Assembly (NCBI RefSeq): GCF_963584025.1
Contig: NC_083628.1
Coordinates: forward strand, 20,704,731-20,768,730
Direction of reading: 5' to 3'
Length of the DNA: 64,000 nt
Origin: Labrus mixtus
Lineage: Eukaryota; Chordata; Actinopteri; Labriformes; Labridae
Made by a program: the position numbers and the translations under genes. The first letter of the stretch is position 1; each line of letters begins with the position of its first letter. Below, piece by piece: positions 33,552 to 44,010 of this stretch. Below the pieces are notes generated by a model. It searched no databases, was not told where the DNA came from, and worked only from the letters and a program-made list of their open reading frames with translations.

Positions 33552-33717
33552 CTCTGTCCGGAGGCCTTCAGGGCCAGAGCACCTCGTCCGTCAGCTCGGA
33601 GATTAAGTCTGAGGACGAGGGAGATGAGAACCTTCTGCAGGACTCCAAAACCCTGGACACCAAGAAGGAGGACCTGGACAACAAGGATCTGAAGTCTATT
33701 GATAGGTCAAGATCTTG
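33552..33717 (+). CDS. tcf4: TCF4 exon I: repression region with RSRS alternative donor
   Basis: The acceptor is TCTGCAG. Two leading bases complete Ala326. The product GGLQGQSTSSVSSEIKSEDE continues GDENLLQDSK and ends KSIDRSRS, covering residues 326-380. It matches the segment in which SEIKSDDEGDENLQDTK is conserved in mammals (acidic, with a ψKxE-type IKSE sumoylation-like motif). Two donors fit: GATAG|GTCAAG (exon end 33705) and CTTG|GTAACC (exon end 33717). They differ by exactly 12 bases, which adds or removes Arg-Ser-Arg-Ser without a frame change. This is the known TCF4 plus/minus isoform pair. The listed end is that of the longer form. Confidence 0.96.
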
Positions 33718-33719
33718 GT
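33706..33719 (+). promoter_or_regulatory. tcf4: Tandem alternative splice donors (RSRS plus/minus switch)
   Basis: GTCAAG at 33706 and GTAACC at 33718 are both usable GT donors 12 bases apart. Joined to exon J, the proximal donor gives D-S-N-N and the distal gives D-R-S-R-S-C-N-N. The same plus/minus RSRS choice is described for mammalian TCF4, so the sequence shows conservation of the choice and not just of the protein. Confidence 0.85.
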
Positions 33720-36015
33720 AACCCCGCCTACCTCTCAGACGCTCGCTTCCATCAAAACCCCGGGCTGGGCTGGTACCAGCTTTAGCCCAAAACAGGACAC
33801 ACTCTGAGACCTTTCTTTGTTCAAAAGAACTTATCTATGAGACAGATAGCATTTCATTAACTATGGTGATAAACTACGGACATTTGTTTGTCTCAGTCTA
33901 CTGGCAGAAATAAAAAGACATTGATCTTTATTTCATGGTTTAGAGCTGAAAGTGTATGCCAGGAAATTATCATTTTTCTGGAGAGTTGCATGAAAAATTC
34001 CCTTAATTAAAAAAGTATATATATTTATTATGGCATATACACTTTGACTGAATAATAATATAGACATTTTGATCCAGTTAAAATTGACTTCTTTTGTAAA
34101 AGAGTGAAAAACTTTCTGAGAGAAAGGACTCAAAGCTGTGTGTGTTTTTGGCAACCAGCCTCTGGATTTTGATGGAGTGAACAAGTGTGATGAGAAGCAG
34201 CTAAATACGTCAGTTAAAACAGAGACTCACCAGCCGTCTCTCTTCTGTGGAGAGGTTTCTGGTGGACTCGAAGCCTCTGGTTAATTTCAACAGTCTCTCC
34301 ATGGTCTTGCGCCTGGTTTTAACTGTTTCTCACACAACAGAGTAGAGCCAACAGTCAATATTCTCAAAGAAGCGCCGCCTCACATTCAGGGCCGGGAAAT
34401 CAACACCCACAGAAACACTGACTGTGTTGTAGGTTGTAGCTTAAAGCTTCACATGCAGCTGGTTTCAAACTAAGGACAAACGACTAATTAACCGACTCAT
34501 CAGATTCAAAATGAAGCCATCTTAATAAATTGTAATTGAAAGACGAGGTGTGGTTTTTGGTCACAGTGTTGATTTCCTGCCCTGGTTGCAGCCTTCATCC
34601 CTCCAACCAGACTTTCCACCTGGAGGCAAAAAAACAAAGAAAAATCAGAAACATTTGGATCCCAAACTCAGAGAGTATTCATGATGAGGCGGTCATGATG
34701 GTGATGATGATGTAAAATATTTTGTTTATGAAAAATGAAATGAATGATAAGTGTTGCCCGTGCTGAGCGTCAGGTGATGGGATCATGTTTTTCTGTTGTT
34801 CAGCACAACTGTTCATGTAAACCTGGACTTCATTGTGCTTTAGGTTCCCTTAGTACCTTTGTGCTGCCTTCCCAATGTTTTACCATTTTTGACCATATTG
34901 TTGTCTAAACGATTATGAGGACAAAAAGTTTGGAAATTCTCCTGTAGATTTCTTCAGCCTAAGATGAAGCATTCATTTCTGCAAGTTACCTTTTTTAGCA
35001 AATGGCTCTATACGAAGTCCGTCCAGTAAAAACGGCTCAGTTTTGCAACTTACTGCCTCAGAGATTAATTCTGTAAGTGTCTGAAAGTAATCGTTATTGT
35101 TTGTGTCTATGGAGTCTGGTTTAACAGTTTAAAGAAAAACAGTTTACTTACTTTAAAACACATACTGCTTGTATATTGTGAGATATTTTGAATATAAATC
35201 GGAGTCATCTGTGCTAAAATCAGGAACTTCTATTAAGACTTTTTTTTCTGATCAGGTGCAGTGATCTCATTGCAGCCATTATATGTGGCTGCAGGTTTAA
35301 GCAATCTGCTGGAGCAAAACATTTGTAGACACTTAATTAAAAAAAAAAAAAAAAACAGGGTCCAGGTTGTGAAACACAAGGTTACATTCTTTGAGATGAC
35401 GGGGAAACGAGTGGAAAATAATTTAATTTAAACTTAAGGAACAAGAAAGTATGAGCAAAACAAAATAACACAGAGTCTCGAGGTAAACACCCTCCTTCCA
35501 AGAAACGAGTAATCACTACTGTAGACTGAGACGTCTCACACAGCCAGATGGTCCTCTGACAACTGGCTGCCTCCACTCTCCTGCTCTTTATGCTCCAGGC
35601 CCTGATTGGAAAGTGGGCACAGGTTTGCTCATTAGCTGCACTGTGGCTGAAATCAGCACCTGAGAGCACGGGAGAGGGAGCGAGAGAAAACACAACAAAA
35701 CACAACAACTATGGCACGTTTTTGAATTATCTTTCAACATTTAAAGTCCCTCTAAATATTCTACAGTCCACAGTCCTTGGGGACTCCTCCCTCACATATG
35801 AGGACGTTTTATAAAGCCTTTTGTGGATCAAAGATGATGTGTGAAATCAGATCAAAAGCAGCAAACACCGAATCTGCTGCAGGTTTTTAAACTTCTCTCC
35901 AGACAGGAAAATAAAATGAGCTTTCATCCTCATCCTCTCTTCCTTCTCTTTCCCTTCATCCCCTGCTTCCTTTTCCCTTGCTCACTCTCCTGGTCCCCAT
36001 CCTTGGTCACCGTAG
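33718..36015 (+). other. tcf4: tcf4 intron I-J (about 2.3 kb)
   Basis: This intron lacks dinucleotide arrays. It contains an antisense exon-like sequence (34231-34302), an AT-rich middle, a poly-A tract (35340-35356) and ends in a very CT-rich region (35930-35998) before GTCACCGTAG. Confidence 0.85.
34231..34302 (-). CDS. Possible antisense first coding exon, unidentified gene
   Basis: I do not recognise this product. On the minus strand an ATG (34302-34300) in a good context (AAGACCATGG) opens 24 codons, starting MERLLKLTRGFESTRNL. It runs exactly to a consensus donor CTG|GTGAGT (intron from 34230). Upstream (34310-34400) lies more GC-rich sequence with GGCGGCGCTTC, as in a 5'UTR. The peptide is basic at the start, with Arg-X-Leu-Ser near its end, which would suit a mitochondrial targeting sequence (inference). 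I found no convincing second exon on the minus strand in the tcf4 introns, so it could be a chance match, an exon of a nested gene or a retrocopy fragment. Confidence 0.3.
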
Positions 36016-36245
36016 CAACAACGATGACGAGGACCTGTCTCCGGAGCAGAAGATGGAAAGAGAGAGGGAACGGAGGATGGCCAACAATGCGCGGGAGCGT
36101 CTGCGCGTGCGTGACATCAACGAGGCGTTCAAGGAGCTGGGCAGGATGGTCCAGCTGCACCTGAAGAGCGACAAACCTCAGACCAAGTTACTGATCCTGC
36201 ACCAGGCCGTCGCCGTCATCCTCAGTCTGGAGCAACAAGTCAGAG
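36016..36245 (+). CDS. tcf4: TCF4 exon J: basic helix-loop-helix domain
   Basis: The acceptor is ACCGTAG and the donor is G|GTCAGT. One leading base completes Cys381 (or Ser in the short form) and one trailing base starts Glu458. It codes for NNDDEDLSPEQK, then the basic region MANNARERLRVRDINEAFKE, helix 1 to LGRMVQLHL, loop KSDKPQTK, and helix 2 LLILHQAVAVILSLEQQVR. The bHLH spans about residues 400-455. The NARER glutamate and following arginines contact the CANNTG E-box; helices mediate homo- and heterodimerisation. Relative to mammals the acidic lead-in has Ser for Thr and Met for Ala (SPEQKMERE); the DNA-binding and dimer residues appear unchanged. Most Pitt-Hopkins missense changes in human TCF4 fall in the equivalent exon. 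Confidence 0.99.
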
Positions 36246-36691
36246 GTCAGTTTGGTGATAGACTTTGACCTTGTAATTCAAAATATAAACACAAATACTT
36301 CTCCATGGAAGTCACTCTAACCCATGTTTTTATTTTGTGTGGGTGGAAATTGGTATGAAAAAGGTATGAAATGTTTCAATAATCCATTGTAAGCATATGA
36401 ACAAAGGCCAGTTGGGTAACTTTACAATTTTCTTATTTGTCTTCTTCAGTTTGAAAAAATAAATGGTTTGATCACATTCCCTTAAAGGGGAAATGAAGGG
36501 GAAAATCAGGGTTCAAATGGTTAAATCAGAACTCTAGCACATGTAATGTCCCAATAACTCCAGGAGAGGGCAGCAGTGACACCTGTTGATTGTTTTCAAG
36601 GAGGCTGAAGTTTTTGTCTTTTTGGCTTCAGTCTGACTGAAGGTCAGCATAAAACACAAAAACAACCTTTTCTCCCTTTCCCTCCATCCAG
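36246..36691 (+). other. tcf4: tcf4 intron J-K (446 bases)
   Basis: AT-rich intron without repeats of note. Ends in a CT-rich tract TTTTCTCCCTTTCCCTCCATCCAG. Confidence 0.9.
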
Positions 36692-36843
36692 AGCGAAACC
36701 TGAACCCCAAGGCGGCCTGTCTGAAGCGTCGTGAGGAGGAGAAGGTCAGCGTGTCATCGGACGGGGCTCCCCTCTCATTGGCCGCACACCACGTTGCTGC
36801 TGCTGCCATGGGCGACGGGTCAAACCCTATGGGACAAATGTAA
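36692..36843 (+). CDS. tcf4: TCF4 exon K: C-terminus and stop
   Basis: The acceptor is CCATCCAG. Two leading bases complete Glu458. The product RNLNPKAACLKRREEEKVSV is followed by SSDGAPLSLAAHHVAAAAMG and DGSNPMGQM, then TAA (36841-36843). RNLNPKAACLKRREEEKVS is invariant among E-proteins. The last part matches the TCF4 type (PLSLA...MGD.SN.MGQM) with an Ala run not seen in mammals. TCF12 ends differently (GHM), supporting the TCF4 call. How this exon joins the terminal exon is unclear: a weak GT donor overlaps the stop codon at 36840, and better ones lie downstream. Confidence 0.97.
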
Positions 36844-39800
36844 AACGCAGCAACATCTCCTCCCCCCCCTGAATGGTTAGAAGATTTCACTTATACACTA
36901 ATCTGCTGTTGTACCTCGAAGTCCCACTAAAGAATCAATTCAGAATCCAGTCCAGAACTTTAATCTGATGTTTGCCATTCAATCATAACTCATGGCAAAC
37001 ATAACAGTTGACAGGATTGTTTTCATTTTGACATTTTGGCTTACATTGTCTAAATTGAAAGTTTGCTCAAAAGGTGGACAAGCTTTCATTTGTCCATCTG
37101 TTGTCTGATGTTCGTTATGTTGTGTCTGTGTACTTTTTAACCGTATGTTTCCTGCAGAACTGAATTTAGAAAGCTCACTTAGATATCCCATTTAGTCCAT
37201 AAAGATAAACTGTGAGAGTCGTCGGCCTGTTTTGTCGTAGATAAGAGCCGTGCACTTCTTATATTCAGTCTATGATCGAGAGAGACGTTTCTCTGTAACT
37301 CTGATTGGGTTTTGTCCCAATTTATTATCAGATTCCATGAAGTGTAACTCAGATTAAATTTGATCATTTTGATAAAAAATTATGTTATTTTGAATAACTG
37401 GAAACCTATTCTATATTTGAATAGATTTAAAGTATTAAACAATGTAATCATTGGTTTCCATTTCCAATTATAAATGCATTAATGACAATTCTTTGATGAT
37501 ATTCTTTTGATATTTAGGGGAAAAAATCCCCGAAAGGCAGAGTAGTCATTAATGTGCACTATCATTCAAATGCAGGAATAAAAAGGTTGAAACGTACACA
37601 GACAACATGTTGACCAAAAGCCAATTGGGTAAAACTCGTTAATTGAATTAATTTGTAGAGCTGAGTCTTTCTGTGCCTGGCAGAGCTGAACGTATATCAG
37701 CTGGGTAAAAACAGAGGCCAGTTTGTAACTGGCCTGGGTACATTTTAACAACAGATTGGCAGTAAGTGTGATTTTAATGTGATTGTGTGTTTGTCATTTC
37801 AATATCTTTCCTTCGAATTTCTCAAAATTGCGTATTTTCTTTGTACTTCAACTCTTTTTGTCGCACACACTCTTATTTGTTGTGCACTTTGGCGTGCTTT
37901 AGCTGATTTTCTGATGTTCGAGAGTCTTCAGGTACCAAAGGTCTGTGATAAGAAGTATCAGTGACCTTAGACAGAGCAACTCAGAGTTTATTATCTGCAA
38001 AAGCATCTTTCTTCACTTCAACACTGGATGTTTTTGCATGGTTTAGGTCATGAAATTACACAACACAGTTGTGACCCTGTTATCGAGGGAAAAGGGCGAA
38101 ACAACCCCATAGTGCTTTGAGTTCATTCACAGTGCTGCTATGAAGGGTCCTTTGGAGAATGCTGCATGCATGATTATTAGGTTTGATAATAGATAAGCTA
38201 TATGTATTTAAAGTAGGGCTGTTAGTGTTGACGTCCGAAAATGAAGGTCCACAATTAATACATTAATCTTTTTAATCACGTTTATCACATGCTACGGTAT
38301 TTTGTCCCTTAAGGCGCCCCATAGCTCAGCCACCATACAGAAAGCAGCATCTCCCTGTAGCCATTGGATAAAAAAGAATGACCGCCCTGCTCCTTTGAAT
38401 GGCTCATGTCACTTAAAAAAATACCTAAATGGCTTAGTTGAATAGATACAATTTCCACCTCGTGACATCAAACATTTCACTTTTGTTTGTCCTCTTTGGT
38501 TGTTTTCATTTACTTTTTCATTCTTAACAAGTTCCTTTTTCTATGGTTAAGTTAATGTTGTAACCTTAGGTCTACCACATGTTCCTTATCTTTTTGTATC
38601 CAAACAGGAAGTAAGGAACCTTTAGCTTAAGAAAGTACAAAAATACGAATTAAAACTTTAAAGGAAGAATGTGCGACTTTTTGATCCAGTAGTTGTCACC
38701 CTGGAGCACCAGCATGAAACCAAAACAAACTGCTGTTTGGCCACACCTCCTCTACACTGAATCCTCCGCTCTCCTCCAGCGACACACAGCCAACCCCTCT
38801 CCCCTCGTGTTTACACAAAAGAGATATTAAATTGGAACGCACCATAATTAAGCACTGAGTGCCAAGCCCAAAATTGTCCTTGTCTCGAGCTGCATTGTTG
38901 TGTTAGCAGGCTAATGTCTCGTGTGTCACACTCATTGTAGACAGTCATGACTCAGAGAGACATTTACAGAGGATATACTTGATTTCTGCTGTAATTATGT
39001 GTAAAATGTAGCACATTCTTCCTTAAACCTTTAAAACTAAAACAATATAATTTAAAACGTGTTAATAAAAATGTGATTCATCCAGATTAACTATTGATTC
39101 AGCCTTTTAACAAGTGTTTTTTGATCAGTGCCAATGCATGTAAAATTAATGTTTTTACAACACATGAAGCAGAAAACAATGTCTTGAGTGACAAAAAAAA
39201 AGCTCAAGCAGTGCCTGCAGCAAATCTAGTTTGCTGGTCACATACCTCCACACTGGAGTTGTATGTCACTGTATAACTTCGTAACTTATTCTTGAGTTAC
39301 ACTTATACATGGCAATATTTTTAACAAACAGCCTTTCATTGACTGATGATTTAGGTGGAAAATTGGAAATCAACTTAGTAAAGGTTTGTTGTCATTCAGC
39401 CTAACACCTAAGGGCCCCCATATTGGTAATATAAGAATGTTTTCCCTCATATCATCTGGAGTCCAATCATCATCACGGTTCTGACCACGAGCTACATCAA
39501 AGCTAAGCGTCCCAGTATATCAATGCTAATATTTTAGAAAGTCTTTACTTTGGCATCACCGTTAGGAAAAAATATCTATTAGTACAACATAAATACCAAT
39601 TTCTAATTAGATTAAACTCCATTGCCAAGGATCTTATTTATCCCTGAATGTTGTCTCAATGAGGTCTTAGGTTGGAAATGCTATCTCAAAACTAAAGTTC
39701 AACCAAAGACAGGGCAAAGAGCCTTAAGCATCCTGGCAAACAGCTAAAATGTGCCCACCTGTCAATCAAATCACCAGAGCACCTAATAATGCAAATGTTT

Positions 39801-40231
39801 GCATAAATATAGCATAAATACCAAAACAAATTAGGTATATAAAAAATATCATCCCTGTACGGTTTTTACCAATAAAGACATGGGCTATTCAGACCAAAAC
39901 TATTTTTGAACCAAGCTGTAAACATGTATTTCTACTGTAAACATTTAGTATTTTAATATGGGAGCCAGCCTCAAGTGGACACCCGAGGGACTGCAGTTTT
40001 TTTGCACTTCCTCATTGGCTTTATTTTCATTAATGGGGGGTTGCTGCTTGTCTTTGGCATGCTCATGTTCCTAGGAACATCTACCTCCCTATCGTTGACA
40101 CTCTACAAGCTTTTTGTTATGGCAGAACATAACAGCAAACTCCACTTTGTTCTGTGATTGTTTTGTCTGCATGTGCAGTGTTGTGTGCAGATTTCCCCTC
40201 CTTCATGTTATTTTACTCTTTGTCCCTCCAG
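36844..40231 (+). other. tcf4: Probable 3'UTR start and intron before the terminal tcf4 exon
   Basis: In mammals the last TCF4 exon is non-coding and separated from the stop-codon exon. The same layout fits here, since a strong acceptor (TTTTACTCTTTGTCCCTCCAG) stands at 40231. Possible 3'UTR donors after the stop are ACC|GTATGT (GT at 37143) and GCA|GTAAGT (GT at 37762). A GT overlapping the stop codon (36840) and a GC at 36847 are weaker choices. Contents include a MITE (38661-39024), a dispersed repeat around 38220-38450 and otherwise AT-rich DNA. No further coding exon was seen. Confidence 0.65.
38661..39024. mobile_element. MITE with about 15-base terminal inverted repeats
   Basis: The element begins aaggaagaatgtgcgacttt and ends with the complement of aaggaagaatgtgctacatt. 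That is a 14-base perfect terminal inverted repeat extended with a few mismatches. It is 364 bases long and contains no open reading frame for a transposase, so it is a non-autonomous DNA transposon. The target-site duplication is not certain. Confidence 0.7.
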
Positions 40232-43200
40232 GTCCAAGGTGCCAGAGTTCATCAAGATGATGAGTGACCACTTCCTCTGACGACATTTCCATAACAACCT
40301 GGCAATGGATCAAACCTGTTGTTGCTTTGGCCTGACCAATCAGATTCTCTGGAACTACGGCCTGACCAATCAGATCAGCCTCTTTCTCGCCTATCCTCTG
40401 TCGTCTCTGATCCTCCCCTTCACCTTCGTCTCCTTCGTCTGTCAAGAACACAAACTGCAGTCACAATTAGTCGCTTTCGTCACTTTGCATTTCCAGCTGA
40501 AGTGAACTGGATGCTACTTAGTGGAGACGTTAAAACAGCCGCTTTGAACATGGCTGCTACCAAGTGGCAGTCTGTGGGAGCATTTGGACAAAATGGACAA
40601 TAGTCTTTGGGATCACATCATCTGAGAAATTCTGCGTCTTGAACTTCTTGTTTTATCAGCATTCCCTGTTTTAAAGAACAAAAGGGTTCTATATATAGTA
40701 TATATATATATGAGATAAGGAAAAAATGACAAAAAACTTGTTGTAAAGTGCAACTGGACACAAGCAGTAAGGAGGGTACGGGTTGGGGGAAGTTGTTCAG
40801 AACGGAGCAAAACATATCACAAAGTGTTTCAAGAAATTGTTTTTGTTTAAAAAAAAAAAACAACATTGCGTGGCTGATGTTGAATCCAGCTTCAGTGCGT
40901 CTCTGACTGAATGGCAATCTAACGCCACACTGTGGATGAAGCTGTGCCTGTTCTCCTCTTGGATGCAAACCAGTCAGATAGATACACATGGAGTTAAGAC
41001 AACAAAATAAAAAATCCCACTCAAACACCCCCATGCAAACCACACGTTTTCACTGTTAAAATGATAAATTTAGGAGAATTTAAGAATCTGTTGCGACCCT
41101 ACCCTATGGGTGCTTGATAGGCCAAGTGACCTGAACGAAAATGAAGATTGCAATGCTTTGTGACTATCATGGAGGCCGAGGAAGAAGAAAAACTAAACAC
41201 AATGAGCTTGGGCAACATCTTCTGCTTCCGATACATTCCCTTGTTAACATTGCAAAAATGTAGTTTACATTGCCAGTGTTAAACCCCAAATATTTGTCTG
41301 TACCTTAAGTTCAACATAATAATGGCCACATTGACTTCATATGAAATACCACAAATACAAAATCCTGGAACGTTATACTCAAATGGCACATGTGTATCTA
41401 CTGAGAGGAAGAGAGAACCTGGAGAATCAATCATTAAATCAGTTAATCAATCAAACAGTGATGGACTCCTAAGGGACTGGGGTGTTAACATTATTATAGA
41501 TAGAGTAATTAATGAGAGGAAGAATCATGCTAAAATGAAAAGAGTGATCATCTAAATGTACCAGGAAGTAAAGACTTTTCTTGGCACCAACGTTTGCATT
41601 TGCCACTTATGGTTTGTAGCACTCGTGCAAAAATTACAACAGAAAGGGAGCGATATAGCAAATGTCCCCAATCAGAGTCCTTTGACAAATATTTATCAGC
41701 ACGGGTAGAGCTGGCTGAGTTTGAGGATTGCTGAAATCCAAGGATTACTGGGCAGATGGTTGATAGGATGGACAGATGATATAAATGATAGATGGATGGA
41801 TTGGTAGATAAAGAGGGAGGAGGGTTTGACTGAGCACTGACGTGAATTCTGTGCCATGGTTGGAACATTCCCTGAATCATTATTGCTCTACTAAGATTGA
41901 GTGCTACCACCATCCTGAATGCCTGAACTCTGAGATCTCTGGGATTCATTGGGGTACAAAAGTTGGATTGGATATGTCAACATCCTGAGGAGCTACACAT
42001 AGAGGAAAAGAAGGACAAAACAGAGATCCAGAGGTCTACACAATGATAGGGAAGGAATTGAAAAATCATTGGGGTTGGGGCAATACTTTTTTTCGGGGGC
42101 CAAACAGCAGTAGTCATAGAATTCCTGTATTCAATTAATTAGTTTCCCCCATTTCCTGCTTTACTATCCGGTTCATTGTAACCTCAAACCCATCCTTCTT
42201 CTTCCCTGCCCATAGTACCAAGCTTGAGGGATTTTGTGATAGGCACTGTTGGTTTGTCTGTTGCTGGGACCATAAACTGCTTCAAATGTCCATCAAATCA
42301 TCTCTTTGCTTGATGATGTTACAGTGATTGTAGGCTAAAGTTTGAGCACTCCTTCTTTTGTGGTTTTGTTGGAGACAGTGCTATCTGGACTGGTTTGGAC
42401 AGGAATACAAACATCAATCGTAGAGCGGAGTGAGGGAAATACTTATGCTGCCATGGTTTTAGTATTGGGTCATCGTAAGATTTTTTTCAACTTGGCAAGA
42501 CAGGCTGGGCTTACAGCTGAGGTAGTTTGCCAGAGGCTCAAATTTGAGCACAATCTTGCTTATAAATTGTATAACTGGCAAATTAGGTGGGGGTTTAGGG
42601 TTTCATAAGTTGGTCGACTCTGCCTCAGCAGCGGCTTAAGTTAATGGAACTCAGATGCTTCGGCCTGACATTGGAATAAACCATAAAAAACACACCATGC
42701 CTGACTTAGGACCAAGACATTCTGATTACCTTGATTAACTAACACCACTAATCCTGTGTATTACCTTTGAACAAAATGCTGCCATTTGTGTCATGATGTT
42801 CCTAAGCCATTTTGGTACAAGTTCAGTAGAATTGCAAGTTCCCCATTGAAATGGGGCAATACAGGATTTGGTGAGAGAGTCAAGGGATCAGAACAAGGTT
42901 TGTGACACTGACTAGGGAATAAAAGAATCAAGAAACAAGAAAACCCAAATATTTGTAGTGTTGCTATTCATCAAGGTCTACCCTCCTGCATCAGATAGCG
43001 GTCATTGGAATATCAGATAGTGGTCATTGGAATATCTGCAAAAATGTGTATTGTTGTTTTGGTGTCATTCTCAAAGTCTTCTTTCACCCTTGCCCCAGTT
43101 TGAACCATTCTAAAGCCAGGCCAACAGTTGATCCCCAGTCCCAGTGCTGTCTTCTCTGTTAACCCTCGCCTTATGAACCCTACATCAGAGCCCTAGCCCC

Positions 43201-44010
43201 TCTCCCTAGCCTCTTCTCCCCTTAGGCGGTCCCACAGATGCAATTTGAACATTCACAATTCTACCAATGTGCCTTTTTAGAGTTCATATCATTCGAGTTG
43301 CCAGAGGAGGACATTTATCTGGTCTTTTAATAGGATGCAAGCTTAGGGAAACCTGTTCTTATTCGTTAGGTTCTATGCAGTCAGGTTTTTTTACCAGACC
43401 TGGGAATTTAAAAAAAGCTAAAAAGGAAAAAAAAGTATTTTTTGGATAAAAAAAAAAAAAACGAAACTGTATTTAATGTACTGTACGCTTATATGTAAGT
43501 AGACAGCGTGTTCTGGCTTTCAGTCAGCAAGACAGACGCTTGATTTAGCAAGACAAGCCCCCATCCCAGTCCTTTCCGTCCCCCCCAAGTCCTCCATAAT
43601 CCCCAGCCCTCCCTGTTCCAAGATCCAGCCCTGTTTCCATGGTGAACAACGCGTCTCTTCTTGTATTATAGCTTATCAGCTTTTTATCAATATTTGACCG
43701 GCTTGTCCGTAAGCCAATGTAGTCTTCAGTACAAAGTGTGTGGTCGTATGTTGTAAAACAGATTTTCTTTCTCTCTCTCTATCTCGCTCTCTTTTATAAG
43801 AAGAATCTTTTCTCTGATTACTTTTTCTTTGTCTGTTCTGGTTTACATGTCTATTATAGAAAATGTAAAAAACAAAAAAACAAAAAGAATAAAACAACAC
43901 ATTCGCTATCCGACAGCATTGTTCTCTGTCGGTGGTCATTTTGACGCGGTTAAACTCTTACCCAATCAACAGGAAGGCACGGAAACTGGAAAAGAATCTA
44001 TTTGAATAAA
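40232..44010 (+). other. tcf4: Terminal tcf4 exon, 3'UTR (end uncertain)
   Basis: It follows a strong acceptor. Its opening (gtccaaggtgccag, then agtgaccacttcctctga) resembles, from memory, the mammalian TCF4 3'UTR start (gtccaagttgccac, gagaccacttcctta). Near 40905 the text gactgaatggcaatct then ccacactgtgga matches another stretch of the mammalian 3'UTR. AATAAA signals stand at 41006-41011, 43888-43893 and 44005-44010. The latter parts may be separate long-3'UTR isoforms, and a 22-base tandem duplication lies at 42991-43034. The end could also be later, toward 46.6 kb, where unique AT-rich sequence continues. Confidence 0.6.

Noticed and set aside
36534..36890. Minus-strand 118-residue open frame over exon K
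   Set aside because: It is the shadow of the GC-rich coding exon and the intron before it. No splice sites or recognisable product.
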